Of a stretch of DNA of 44,222 nt, positions 25,126 to 33,751 are shown piece by piece. Numbering within the stretch: position 1 is the first letter of the stretch; the number at the start of each line of letters is the position of its first letter. Made by a program: the position numbers and the translations under genes. The stretch comes from Verrucomicrobiota bacterium (GTDB taxonomy: Bacteria; Verrucomicrobiota; Verrucomicrobiia; Verrucomicrobiales; Akkermansiaceae). The stretch spans positions 1 to 44,222 of the forward strand of contig JAQCFL010000004.1 in NCBI GenBank assembly GCA_027619375.1, written 5' to 3'. The notes under the pieces were generated by a model that saw only the letters and a program-made list of their open reading frames with translations, did not search any database and was not told where the DNA came from.

Positions 25126-28100
25126 ATGAATCCAATGACTAAGAAACTGCTGATTGGCACGGCGGCACTGATGGTGCTGTTAGGAACCGCGTCCGCCCAA
25201 TACCCGGGCTGGAAGCACACCGGATCCATCGCGATCCTCACCACGGCGGACGGCGCAAACCTGCCGGGCTCCACCGAGGAAAAGGACTTTCCGGTGCTGG
25301 TGCGCCTGGACAAGGATTTCTTCGATTTCAGCCAGGCGAAACCGGGCGGCGAAGACCTTCGATTTTCTGCCGAGGGCAAGCCTCTGGCCTACCAGGTGGA
25401 AGAGTGGAATGCGGGGCAAGGCGCCGCCAGCATTTGGGTGAGGATCCCGCTGATCAAGGGCAACACCCGCCAGAAGCTTGATCTGCATTGGGGCAAGCCG
25501 GATGCGGCCAGCGAGTCGAACGGGGGTGCGGTGTTCAACGCGTCGAACGGCTACGCCAGTGTCTGGCACCTGGGGGAGGAGGTGAAAGACGAAGTGGGCA
25601 CCCTGGAGTCGGAGGACAAGGGCACCACCACGATCCCCGGCATGATTGGCCTGGCCCGGCACTTTCCGGGAAAGATGGGCGTGTTCTGCGGTGACAAGAT
25701 CCCCGACTACCCGTCCGGGGACGGATCCCACAGCACCGAAGCCTGGTTCCGGGCCGAGGGGTCGAACTCCACCATCATCGGTTGGGGAAACGAGGGCGGC
25801 AATCGCGGCAGCAAGGTGCGCATGCAGTTTCGGAGCCCGCCGCATGTGCATATCGACAGCGATTTTTCCGATGTGGACGGCAAGAGCACCCTCCCGATGG
25901 GGGAGTGGATTCACGTCGTCCACACCTACAGCAGCAAGGACGGGAAACTCTACATCAACGGCGAGTTGGACGGAGCGAGCGATCCCTTACTCAACATCAA
26001 GAGCCCCGGGCGGTTGTGGATCGGTGGCTGGTACAACAACTACGACTTTGTCGGTGACATCGACGAGGTGCGGGTGTCGAGGGTGGCCCGCTCGGCGGAC
26101 TGGGTGCGGCTGCAATACGAGAACCAGAAGCCGCTGCAGACGCTGGTGGGGCCGGTGATCCAATCGGGCAATGCCTTTTCCGTTTCCATGAACACGCTCA
26201 CCATCGAGGAAGGGAAGAGCGCCACCCTCACCGCGAAGGCCGGAGGGGCGCTGAAAGTTTACTGGACACTGACCCGCGGTGGCCGGGAGACGGTGGTGGC
26301 GGCCGATCGTTACAGCTTTGATTTCGACGCCGGACGCGTCACGGGGGACGAAACGGCGACCCTGCAATTCAAGGCGGTTTGCGCGGACGGAGTGAAGACG
26401 CAGGACATCGCGATCACGATCAAGGAAGCCATTGCGGAACCGGTCTTCACCTTGAAGGCGCCGGCGACGTGGGACGGGCGCACGACGATCGAGGTGGTGC
26501 CGGAGATTGCCAATCTGAGCGCCCTGAAAGCGGGCGGGGCAGGGGAGTTTACGTGGGATTGCCGTGTCTCGGGGCTTGCGGTTGTCAAAGAGGTCGAACC
26601 GGGGTCGCTGATTCTCCATCGCGCCCAGAACAGTGGGGCGATGACGGTGACGGCGACGATCAGCAATGGTGGAAAGCCGAGCACGGCAAGCGCCACAATC
26701 ATGGTCACCGAACCGAAGAGCGACGCCTGGGTCGAGCGGACGCCCGGCAAGGAGGAGAAGCCCGAGGACAACCAGTTTTATGCCCGCGACGACAAGAACG
26801 AGGGGACCCTCCACTGCAACGGCATACTCGCGCAGGCTGCGGACAGCCTGATCCTGAAACTCTACGCGGACGGCAAGCTGGCCGAGACCTTGGAACAGAA
26901 GCCGACGCCGGAAAAGACCTACGCGTTCACGGCGAAGCTCAAGCCGGGCCTGATCAAATACCGGGTCGAACTCGTGGCCAAAGCCGGCGGTGCCGAGACG
27001 ATCCTGCACCAGGCCGACAACCTGGTCTGCGGAGACGCCTACCTCATCGACGGGCAATCCAACGCCCTGGCGACCGACACCCACGAGCAGTCCCCGGCAG
27101 TGACCAATGAATGGATCCGCAGCTATGGCGGGCAGGCGGGGCGGGGAGATGCCAGCGGCTGGGTGAGCGAACGCTTCAGTGATGCCGAGGGTGATGTTCC
27201 GGCCAAGCGGACCAACCTGTGGTGCAGCCCGGTCTGGAAGGCGCAGAAGGGAGAGATGGCCCAACTCGGGTGGTGGGGCATGGAGCTTGCCAAGAATCTT
27301 GTGGCCAGCCAGAAGATTCCAATCTGCATCATCAATGCCGCGGTCGGTGGGACCCGCATCGACGAGCACCAGCGCAATGAGGACCACCACACCGACCTGG
27401 ACACGATGTATGGGCGGATGCTCTGGCGCGTGGAGAATGCCAGGCTGACGCACGGCATCCGCGCCGCCCTGTGGCACCAGGGTGAGAACGACCAGGGGGC
27501 GGCTGGTCCCGATGGCGGCTACGGCTGGGAGAGCTATCAGCGGTACTTCGTCGAGATGTCGGCGGCCTGGAAGCAGGACTTTCCCAATATCGAGCACTAC
27601 TATGTTTACCAGATTTGGCCGAACTCCTGCAGCATGGGGGCCGGCAATGGCAACATGCTCCGGGAAGTGCAGCGCACCCTGCCGGACCTTTATTCGAACA
27701 TGGATGTCCTCTCGACTTTGGGGATCGATCCGCCGGGGCCCTGCCACTTCCCGCTGGTTGGCTGGAGCGAATTCGCGCGGTTGATTCAACCGCTGATCGA
27801 GCGGGATTTCTATGGCGGGAAGGTGACCATCCCGATCACTCCACCGAATCTCAAGCAGGCCTACTACACGGGCGGCAAGATGGACGAGATTGTGCTGGAA
27901 TTCGACCAGCCTGTGATCTGGTTTGCGGATCTGGTGAGTGAGTTTTCCCTCGATGGAGGGAAGGACAAGGTCGAGTCGGGCACGGCGAAGGGAGCTGTCC
28001 TCACGCTGAAACTGAAGGAAGCCTCCGCGGCCAAGTCGATCAGCTACCTCGACGAGCGATCCTGGAGCCAGACCAGGCTCCTCTTCGGGGAGAACGGCAT

Positions 28101-28155
28101 CGCCGCCCTGACATTCTGCGAAGTCCCGATCCTGCCCGCAAAACCAGATCATTAA
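25126..28155 (+). CDS. DUF2341-LamG-SASA esterase, paralogue 3 of 3
   Basis: A 1009-aa secreted protein very similar to paralogue 1: signal peptide MTKKLLIGTAALMVLLG to an AQ site, DUF2341 (about 30-115; YPGWKHTGSIAILTT), LamG (about 130-340; NGYASVWHLGEEV, DEVRVSRVARSADWV), Ig-like segments, and a SASA domain with G-Q-S645-N, WHQGENDQG and H874 in CHFP. Acetyl-ester removal from a sugar is expected; a different acyl group is possible. It shares with paralogue 2 the stretch after the nucleophile (EQSP ... RTNLWCSPVWKA), so 2 and 3 are closest in the catalytic part. It starts 74 bases after the GH2 stop and ends 15 bases before the next esterase, which argues for one transcript. Confidence 0.85.
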   Translation: MNPMTKKLLIGTAALMVLLGTASAQYPGWKHTGSIAILTTADGANLPGSTEEKDFPVLVRLDKDFFDFSQAKPGGEDLRFSAEGKPLAYQVEEWNAGQGAASIWVRIPLIKGNTRQKLDLHWGKPDAASESNGGAVFNASNGYASVWHLGEEVKDEVGTLESEDKGTTTIPGMIGLARHFPGKMGVFCGDKIPDYPSGDGSHSTEAWFRAEGSNSTIIGWGNEGGNRGSKVRMQFRSPPHVHIDSDFSDVDGKSTLPMGEWIHVVHTYSSKDGKLYINGELDGASDPLLNIKSPGRLWIGGWYNNYDFVGDIDEVRVSRVARSADWVRLQYENQKPLQTLVGPVIQSGNAFSVSMNTLTIEEGKSATLTAKAGGALKVYWTLTRGGRETVVAADRYSFDFDAGRVTGDETATLQFKAVCADGVKTQDIAITIKEAIAEPVFTLKAPATWDGRTTIEVVPEIANLSALKAGGAGEFTWDCRVSGLAVVKEVEPGSLILHRAQNSGAMTVTATISNGGKPSTASATIMVTEPKSDAWVERTPGKEEKPEDNQFYARDDKNEGTLHCNGILAQAADSLILKLYADGKLAETLEQKPTPEKTYAFTAKLKPGLIKYRVELVAKAGGAETILHQADNLVCGDAYLIDGQSNALATDTHEQSPAVTNEWIRSYGGQAGRGDASGWVSERFSDAEGDVPAKRTNLWCSPVWKAQKGEMAQLGWWGMELAKNLVASQKIPICIINAAVGGTRIDEHQRNEDHHTDLDTMYGRMLWRVENARLTHGIRAALWHQGENDQGAAGPDGGYGWESYQRYFVEMSAAWKQDFPNIEHYYVYQIWPNSCSMGAGNGNMLREVQRTLPDLYSNMDVLSTLGIDPPGPCHFPLVGWSEFARLIQPLIERDFYGGKVTIPITPPNLKQAYYTGGKMDEIVLEFDQPVIWFADLVSEFSLDGGKDKVESGTAKGAVLTLKLKEASAAKSISYLDERSWSQTRLLFGENGIAALTFCEVPILPAKPDH

Positions 28156-28170
28156 GAATTACACGAACAC

Positions 28171-29766
28171 ATGAAACCAACATACGCTGCGAGTCGCCGT
28201 CAAAAGATCAACCTGGTCCTGTGCGCCACTGTGATGGCGGCCGCCCTTCCCGCTGCGGCGGACGTGCGCTTGCCGAAGATTTTCACGGACAACATGATGC
28301 TCCAACGGGACCTGCCGGTGCGGGTCTGGGGGTGGGCGGATGCCGGGGAGGCGGTGAGCGTGACGCTCGCGGGGAAGGAGGCCAGGACCAAGGCCGATGA
28401 GGATGGCCGGTGGGCGCTCGAACTGCCCGCGATGAAGGCCGGCGAAAAGCTGGAATTGGAAGTGAAGGGGATCAACAGTCTGACCCTGAAGAATGTGATT
28501 GTGGGCGACCTCTGGGTTTGTTCCGGCCAATCAAACATGGAGATGGGACTCGGCGGCTGCCTGGGTGCCGAAGAGGACATCAAAGCGGCAGACCTGCCGA
28601 TGATCCGCCGCATCAAGTTCAATCACGTGCAGTCCGCCCAGCCGGAACCGGATGCGCCGACGGCGACCTCGTGGCAGGTGTGTTCGCCGGAGACCGCCGG
28701 CGGGTTCACCGCGGTGGGTTTCTATTTTGCCCGGGTGATCCAGGAGAAAACCGGTGTCCCGATCGGGATTGTCGATGTCAACTGGGGAGGGACCCCGATC
28801 GAGCCGTGGGTGGCGACGGAAGGCCTCGCCCTGGTGGATGAGCTGAAGCCGGCCTATGTGGCAAGGCAGGAGGCCATCAAGGGTTATCGAGCCGGATTGC
28901 CGGAGGACTTGGTCGCGATGGAGGAATGGATCTCCCGGACCCGCGGCGATCTGGCCAGCGGGACCGAGACCAGCTCGCCGCCCGCCATGCCCGTCCATCC
29001 CGGCGGATCCGGTTGGAGTGGCATGTACAATGCCATGATCGCTCCCATCGTGCGGTTTCCCATCAAGGGCGCGCTCTGGTATCAGGGCGAATCCAACGGG
29101 AATGAGGGCGAAACATATTACCACAAGAAACAAGCCTTGGTCGGGGGCTGGCGCCAGCAGTGGGCGCAGGGTGACTTTCCGTTCTATTTCGTGCAGCTCG
29201 CCAATTTTCAAGGCGTGTCGGAGGATCCCGCCGGCGGCAATGGCTGGGCCAAACTTCGCGAGGCGCAAAGCAAGTCGCTTTCGATTCCCAACACCGGCAT
29301 GGCGGTGATCATCGATACCGTGCCGCTGGCCGAGGCCGGCGACATTCATCCGAGGAACAAGTATGACGTGGGGACACGCCTCGCCTCCTGGGCGCTGGGG
29401 CGGGACTACGGCCAGAAGGATGTGGTGGTCTCGGGGCCCTTGTTCAAGGCGCTGAAGATCGAGGGCAACACGGCGCGCCTGACCTTCGAGCACACCGGAA
29501 CGGGCCTGATGGCTGGCAAGAAGGAAGGCCGGAGCCCGGCCGTCGAGGCCAAGGGTGAAAAGCTCAAGCACTTCGCGGTCGCGGGTGCGGACAAGAAATG
29601 GTTCTGGGCCGATGCGGTGATCGTGGACGAGACGGTCAGTGTTTCCTCTCCCGAGGTGAAGGAACCGGTCGCGGTGCGTTACGCCTTTCAGATGAATCCG
29701 GATGGTGCCAACCTCTACAATCGCGAAGGCCTGCCAGCCTCGCCGTTCCGCACCGACGATTGGTAG
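28171..29766 (+). CDS. Sialate O-acetylesterase-like carbohydrate esterase
   Basis: A 531-aa protein with the classical SASA layout: signal peptide (about 1-30), an N-terminal beta domain beginning VRLPKIFTDNMMLQRDLPVRVWGWA, then the split SGNH domain with nucleophile S121 in CSGQSNMEM, Asn in VDVNWGGTPIEPW, the WYQGESNGNEG block near residues 295-305 and the catalytic H393 in GDIHPRNK. The MLQR start and the length match proteins annotated as sialate O-acetylesterase, which in environmental Verrucomicrobia probably act on other acetylated sugars. It is the last gene of block A and is followed by a strong hairpin. Only 15 bases separate it from paralogue 3, so translation may be coupled. Confidence 0.9.
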   Translation: MKPTYAASRRQKINLVLCATVMAAALPAAADVRLPKIFTDNMMLQRDLPVRVWGWADAGEAVSVTLAGKEARTKADEDGRWALELPAMKAGEKLELEVKGINSLTLKNVIVGDLWVCSGQSNMEMGLGGCLGAEEDIKAADLPMIRRIKFNHVQSAQPEPDAPTATSWQVCSPETAGGFTAVGFYFARVIQEKTGVPIGIVDVNWGGTPIEPWVATEGLALVDELKPAYVARQEAIKGYRAGLPEDLVAMEEWISRTRGDLASGTETSSPPAMPVHPGGSGWSGMYNAMIAPIVRFPIKGALWYQGESNGNEGETYYHKKQALVGGWRQQWAQGDFPFYFVQLANFQGVSEDPAGGNGWAKLREAQSKSLSIPNTGMAVIIDTVPLAEAGDIHPRNKYDVGTRLASWALGRDYGQKDVVVSGPLFKALKIEGNTARLTFEHTGTGLMAGKKEGRSPAVEAKGEKLKHFAVAGADKKWFWADAVIVDETVSVSSPEVKEPVAVRYAFQMNPDGANLYNREGLPASPFRTDDW

Positions 29767-29835
29767 GCGGCGGTTCTCCAACGGTCATGAAGATTCAGAC
29801 CGGATTCGCGGAAGAACCAACTATGGAACGAATGT

Positions 29836-29873
29836 CAACCCCTCCGGCAACGCCATGGGCGCCGGAAGGGTTG
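29836..29873 (+). terminator. Hairpin between convergent blocks A and B
   Basis: CAACCCCTCCGGC (29836-29848) pairs with GCCGGAAGGGTTG (29861-29873), 12 of 13 pairs, around a 12-base loop. It lies 69 bases after the block A stop and 31 bases beyond the block B stop, so it could end both transcripts. No T-run follows on either side, so Rho-independent activity is uncertain. Confidence 0.5.
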
Positions 29874-29903
29874 TCCCATCCATGGAGCGGCAAGCTCGCC
29901 GAC

Positions 29904-31637
29904 TTACTTAGCCTTTAGTTCGAACCAGCGGATCGCAACGCCACGCTGCATGGGGGCCGAAATGCGCAGGGTCTGGGAGCCCTTGCTGAGTTTCACCTCC
30001 ACCGGCTCGGTCGTCGTCCAGATTCCCCAGGTAATGGGGATCTCGATGGTCGCGAGCTTGGATTCGCCCAAGGAGACGTCCAGGATCTGATCCACATTGA
30101 CCACCGCGACCTGCGCGACCAGTCCATAGGTCCCGGACTCGGGCACATCGACCGTGTACTCGACCCAACAGGTCTTCATGTTCCGTTGGAAATTGAGCTG
30201 CTTGCCACCGGTGGAACAATCCAGAACGTAGACACAGCTCTTCTGTTGGCTCGGGAAGGCCGCTTCGATGAAACTGTTGGAGAACGTTTCTGCTTCGATG
30301 TGAATGGTGCCGGGCACCGGTTTGAATGGTTCTTCCGGGACGGCCGGAGGCGGCAACGCGGCGGAAGCGGCGCTTCCCGTCACACCTTCCGGCTTCGGGG
30401 TCCCTTCCGGGGCGGGGGTGGGGTCCGGCGGGGTCAGTGCTTCCCGGATTTTCGCGGCCACCGCCCGGACGGCCACCGCCTGTTCCGGGGCGGCAAGGGT
30501 CGAGGCAAGCCAGCGGAGATGTTCGATCTGCGCGAATTCCGCGGGGTGGGCGCGTTCCGCGACCGCCTCAAGAAAGCCCGGCCCGGTGGTTCCGTCGAGC
30601 TTCGACACCGGCCACCCCGCGCCTTGATGGACCTTCCACGCGCTGCCGGGCTGGGGCTGGACTTCCGGATAGGCCGACTTGGCGGCCGCGCAGGCATGGC
30701 CCGGTTGGCCCACCCCGATCGCCGGGATGCCGAAGGCCTGGCAGATCATGACCGCCCAGGAGGATCGGGGACCACATTTCCCACCGCCAGCCAGGACATT
30801 CCTGAAGTTGCCGTAGCCCCCAGGATAGAATTGCGGCGGCGCGGCTCTGCGCCACACCTCGCGGGTCGACTCGATCACCTGCTCCTTGTGTTTCAGGTCG
30901 GGCCGCCAGGTGTTGATCATTTCCCGGGCCCAGGTCAGGTCGCTGTCGGTGGCGCCCGACGACACCACCTTGGTGTATTCCCATACCGTCAGATGGTCAA
31001 AACTGGGAACCAATTCCTTGTTCTTGTGGGCGTTCTTGACGTACAGGTAGCGGTCCACCGGGTCGGCAAGTGTGTCGGCACTGCCGGCGCCGATACTGCG
31101 CGGGGGGGCGATCGCGGTGGCCATGGCCAGCTTCCGATGGATGCCGTATTTGGCCTCCGGATCGGCCTTGAGAATTCTCCGCCAGATGTCGAGGGTGGCG
31201 GGGGAGACCGAGTAAGAATTTTCATCCCTGGCCTGGATCGGAGTGGGGCCGGCCGCCTGCAGAAACGGATCCATCACCCCGGTGTCATTCAAAATCCATC
31301 CCAGCAATTCCCGGTTGCCGGGGTCCGCCTTGGCAAAAGTCCCGAGTGCGTCGGCACCGAGTTTGGCGATGAACTGCCGTTGGTCGAGCGCGTTCACAAA
31401 CGCCTGATCCTCGAGGAGGCTCATGAGGGCGGCTTCAGAGATCTTGCCGGGGTCGGCGGGAACTTTCTGCCCGAGCCAGGTGGAAAGGTTGGTGAAATAG
31501 CCGGCGAAATCGCCGCCGGCGATCGCCGCGTCGCGATCCTTGGTATTCGGTTCCCAGGCCTGGGCGCTTAGGGGCAGCAGCACCGAGATGCCGCACAACA
31601 CCACCGCCCGGGTGGTCAGTCGATTGAATGTGTTCAT
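29904..31637 (-). CDS. Secreted transglutaminase-like Cys-His protein with CBM6-like tail (member 1)
   Basis: A 577-aa protein: signal peptide (about 1-27), then AWEPN at the mature start, a helical region, and a papain/transglutaminase-like core with the motif GGGKC288GPRSSW and H314 in GVGQPGHA. A Pro-rich linker (about 401-440) leads to a CBM6/CBM35-like jelly roll (about 444-577; IHIEAETF, STGGKQ, WVEYTVDVPESGTY). The family is not named by anything I can recall; possible roles are peptidase, amidase or transferase. In this copy the downstream pattern YGRGW...GPDF found in the other two is QGAGW...GPGF, so the third active-site residue may be missing. Last gene of block B, 20 bases after the SASA gene. 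Confidence 0.75.
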   Translation of the reverse strand: MNTFNRLTTRAVVLCGISVLLPLSAQAWEPNTKDRDAAIAGGDFAGYFTNLSTWLGQKVPADPGKISEAALMSLLEDQAFVNALDQRQFIAKLGADALGTFAKADPGNRELLGWILNDTGVMDPFLQAAGPTPIQARDENSYSVSPATLDIWRRILKADPEAKYGIHRKLAMATAIAPPRSIGAGSADTLADPVDRYLYVKNAHKNKELVPSFDHLTVWEYTKVVSSGATDSDLTWAREMINTWRPDLKHKEQVIESTREVWRRAAPPQFYPGGYGNFRNVLAGGGKCGPRSSWAVMICQAFGIPAIGVGQPGHACAAAKSAYPEVQPQPGSAWKVHQGAGWPVSKLDGTTGPGFLEAVAERAHPAEFAQIEHLRWLASTLAAPEQAVAVRAVAAKIREALTPPDPTPAPEGTPKPEGVTGSAASAALPPPAVPEEPFKPVPGTIHIEAETFSNSFIEAAFPSQQKSCVYVLDCSTGGKQLNFQRNMKTCWVEYTVDVPESGTYGLVAQVAVVNVDQILDVSLGESKLATIEIPITWGIWTTTEPVEVKLSKGSQTLRISAPMQRGVAIRWFELKAK

Positions 31638-31657
31638 GATAGGTGGATGTTATTTTG

Positions 31658-32665
31658 TTATTTTTTCTCCTCTTCGGGACCGGTCGGGTTCGCGGGTGCC
31701 TTCGGGCCGCCCAGTAATTCGACCATCGCCAGGCCCATGCCCTCGCCGACGAGGTAGTAGGTTTCGGCGTTGCAGTTCCAGTGGTATCCGAATCTGTTTG
31801 GTGACTGGTCGGCGGGCCGGAAGAAACCGCGGGTTTCGACAAAGCGGGCGTCGTCCTTGAATTCCGGCTGATTGGCAGCCGCCTTTTGGGCGGCCTGGAT
31901 CATCAACCGGCGGTCGATGGTCTGCGCCCAGCCCCCGAATCCGCTGCCGCCAATCACAAAGGGCAGGTTTGGCACCCCGAGGTCCTTGCGGGCATCCTTG
32001 ATGAAATTGATCATGTTCTTCTCGTAGGCCTGGGTGTCGGCCATGCCGCAGCCGTCGTTCCATCCCTGGTGCCAGCCGAAGCCGGCGAGCTCATAGCCAC
32101 GGTCGCCGATTTCGGGAAAGTCGGTCTTGAGGTTGGCGAGCTGCTTTTTCACCCCCGCGATCATTCCGTCGTAGAGATCGCCGACGCCGGGGCCGCGGTC
32201 GCGCTCGCCGTCCTTGCCGGAACTCGGCGGACGCCACGGACCTGCGAGACTGGTTCCGCCGGGGCCATACTTGATCAGCAAGACCGGCTCGTCGAGGTAG
32301 TCGCCGACGGCCCAGGCGAAGCCGATTTCGGGACCAATGCACCCCTTGGCCGCGCTGTTGCCGATGGTCAGCAGGCCTTTCGTGCCATAGTAGGAGAGCC
32401 ACACGTCGTCCCGCGCGGCCCAGCCACCGTCCTTGCCGAGGAGGTGTTTGTAGCGGTCCGCGGTCGTCGGGTCCGAGGTCAACGCTTCCAGAGTCCCCTT
32501 CTTGCCCCCTTTGATGATGCCATGGCCCTCCATGTTTGATTGACCGGCGAGGATGAAAACCTTGACCGGGCCCTTGGCGGCCGGGGCGGCCCAGGCCTGC
32601 CCCAGCGCCAGTAGACCGGCGGCGGCAGTGACTGCGACGTGTTGACGGATTGTGTGTGCGTTCAT
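31658..32665 (-). CDS. Compact SASA-family carbohydrate esterase
   Basis: A 335-aa secreted SGNH esterase. The ATG at 32665 starts a signal peptide ending AWAAPA, while the longer open frame begins inside the upstream gene's region and has no leader-like sequence. The nucleophile is S43 in FILAGQSNMEGHG, the block-3 motif is FGWHQGWNDG, and the catalytic H295 lies in GYHWNCNAETYYLVG, the usual 'HYN...aetYy.iG' ending of DUF303 proteins. It should remove acyl esters from a sugar. Unlike the long copies in block A it has no binding modules. The charged C-terminus EEEKK is unremarkable. It lies 65 bases after the CE4-chimera gene and 20 bases before member 1 of the transglutaminase-like family. 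Confidence 0.85.
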   Translation of the reverse strand: MNAHTIRQHVAVTAAAGLLALGQAWAAPAAKGPVKVFILAGQSNMEGHGIIKGGKKGTLEALTSDPTTADRYKHLLGKDGGWAARDDVWLSYYGTKGLLTIGNSAAKGCIGPEIGFAWAVGDYLDEPVLLIKYGPGGTSLAGPWRPPSSGKDGERDRGPGVGDLYDGMIAGVKKQLANLKTDFPEIGDRGYELAGFGWHQGWNDGCGMADTQAYEKNMINFIKDARKDLGVPNLPFVIGGSGFGGWAQTIDRRLMIQAAQKAAANQPEFKDDARFVETRGFFRPADQSPNRFGYHWNCNAETYYLVGEGMGLAMVELLGGPKAPANPTGPEEEKK

Positions 32666-32730
32666 GGATTGATCGCTGTTTAGCTGGCTGGGGATACGCG
32701 GTGCCGGATGCCGGTCTTTCGGCAGGACCT

Positions 32731-33672
32731 TCACTTGCCATATTTGATCGCCACATTGTCGACCAGATCCATGCCGTCCCCATCGCCCAGAGTGATGGCG
32801 AGGGTGTGGATTCCCGCCGTGACCGGGACGACCGGCGAGGTGTAAGCGGCCCAGGTCTCGGTGATCTGGTCCGAAGCGAGAGTCAGCACGGGCACCCCAT
32901 CGATGGTGACCTTCAGGGGGGCGGCGGTTTTTTCATAACCACGGCGTTTCACCACATCCAGACTCACCGTATAATTTCCCTGGTCGAATGTGATGACCTG
33001 CGAGACGCCGTTTCCGGGGCCGCGCATGAAGAGGCTGTGCCGGCTGCCATCCGGGGGGAGCGGCGCGCTGGGGGACTTGATGAGGTCCTTGATGCCGAGT
33101 TCGCCCTGATTCTTGATTCGTGTGAAGACCCACGTGGCACCCGTCGGGTTTGTTTGCATGGTGATGTCATGGGGACCCGTGGAATCGAATTTATCAAAAC
33201 CGGGGTTGGTGACGAGGACTGCTCCCTTGGTCGGGGTGACCGTCACGAGGTAGCGCCGGGTGGAGCCATCCGCCGCAGTGATTGTGTAGGTCTGCGGCCG
33301 GGTGAAGTCGTTGGGTGTTCCGGAGGACGGCTGTCCGGTGACCTGCGGGGACCCCGTGTCGTAGCTTGGGGCGAGCTTCGTCAGGTCGGCGGCCAGCGGC
33401 ACCTTCACGCGAATCTCATCTCCGGAGATCGTGCCTTCCGGCGTGCCGGGGAAGCCGAATTCCAGCTTCTTCAGGAGCGGGGCGACATTGGTGGCATGAC
33501 TGACGACGCTATCATCAAAACTCAGGACCACGGTTTTTTCCGGAATCGGCGTGGTCACGATGCCGTATGGGTCCGGATCCATCGGGGGCGGACCTGCGGC
33601 CCGCGCGGGCGGGGAAATGGAGCCAAGAACAATGGCCAGTCCGATGATCGTGGCTGGAAGGTCGGGTTTCAT
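32731..33672 (-). CDS. Chimeric secreted protein: CE4 deacetylase stub, Ig-like and jelly-roll domains
   Basis: A 313-aa protein with a signal peptide (to about 26). Residues 42-70 (PIPEKTVVLSFDDSVVSHA then TNVAPLLKKLEF) match the first strand, the metal-binding D-D motif and the first helix of polysaccharide deacetylases. At the point where a CE4 barrel would continue with GFGATF, the sequence passes into an Ig-like repeat (about 70-147; GTISGDEIRVKVPLAADLTKL, FTRPQTYTITAADGSTRRY). A CBM4/9-type jelly roll follows (about 152-312; LVTNPGFDKFD ... DGDGMDLVDNVAI). The metal-binding His-x3-His and the rest of the barrel are absent, so deacetylase activity is not expected. I infer a binding protein with a recombined N-terminus. 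The frame is open throughout, so it is not an obvious pseudogene. Confidence 0.7.
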   Translation of the reverse strand: MKPDLPATIIGLAIVLGSISPPARAAGPPPMDPDPYGIVTTPIPEKTVVLSFDDSVVSHATNVAPLLKKLEFGFPGTPEGTISGDEIRVKVPLAADLTKLAPSYDTGSPQVTGQPSSGTPNDFTRPQTYTITAADGSTRRYLVTVTPTKGAVLVTNPGFDKFDSTGPHDITMQTNPTGATWVFTRIKNQGELGIKDLIKSPSAPLPPDGSRHSLFMRGPGNGVSQVITFDQGNYTVSLDVVKRRGYEKTAAPLKVTIDGVPVLTLASDQITETWAAYTSPVVPVTAGIHTLAITLGDGDGMDLVDNVAIKYGK

Positions 33673-33751
33673 GAGTCGGCTTGTTGTTGGCGTCCAATCA
33701 ATTGAGTGGAGTGGCCTGTGGGGGCCTTCGTGGAGATCGGGGAGCAGGGGG

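Noticed and set aside
22781-25135. Long open frame on the minus strand across the GH2 gene
   Set aside because: It lies antisense to a gene with intact GH2 catalytic motifs. In GC-rich DNA with C-ending codons the opposite strand stays open by chance; the product has no motif and no leader.
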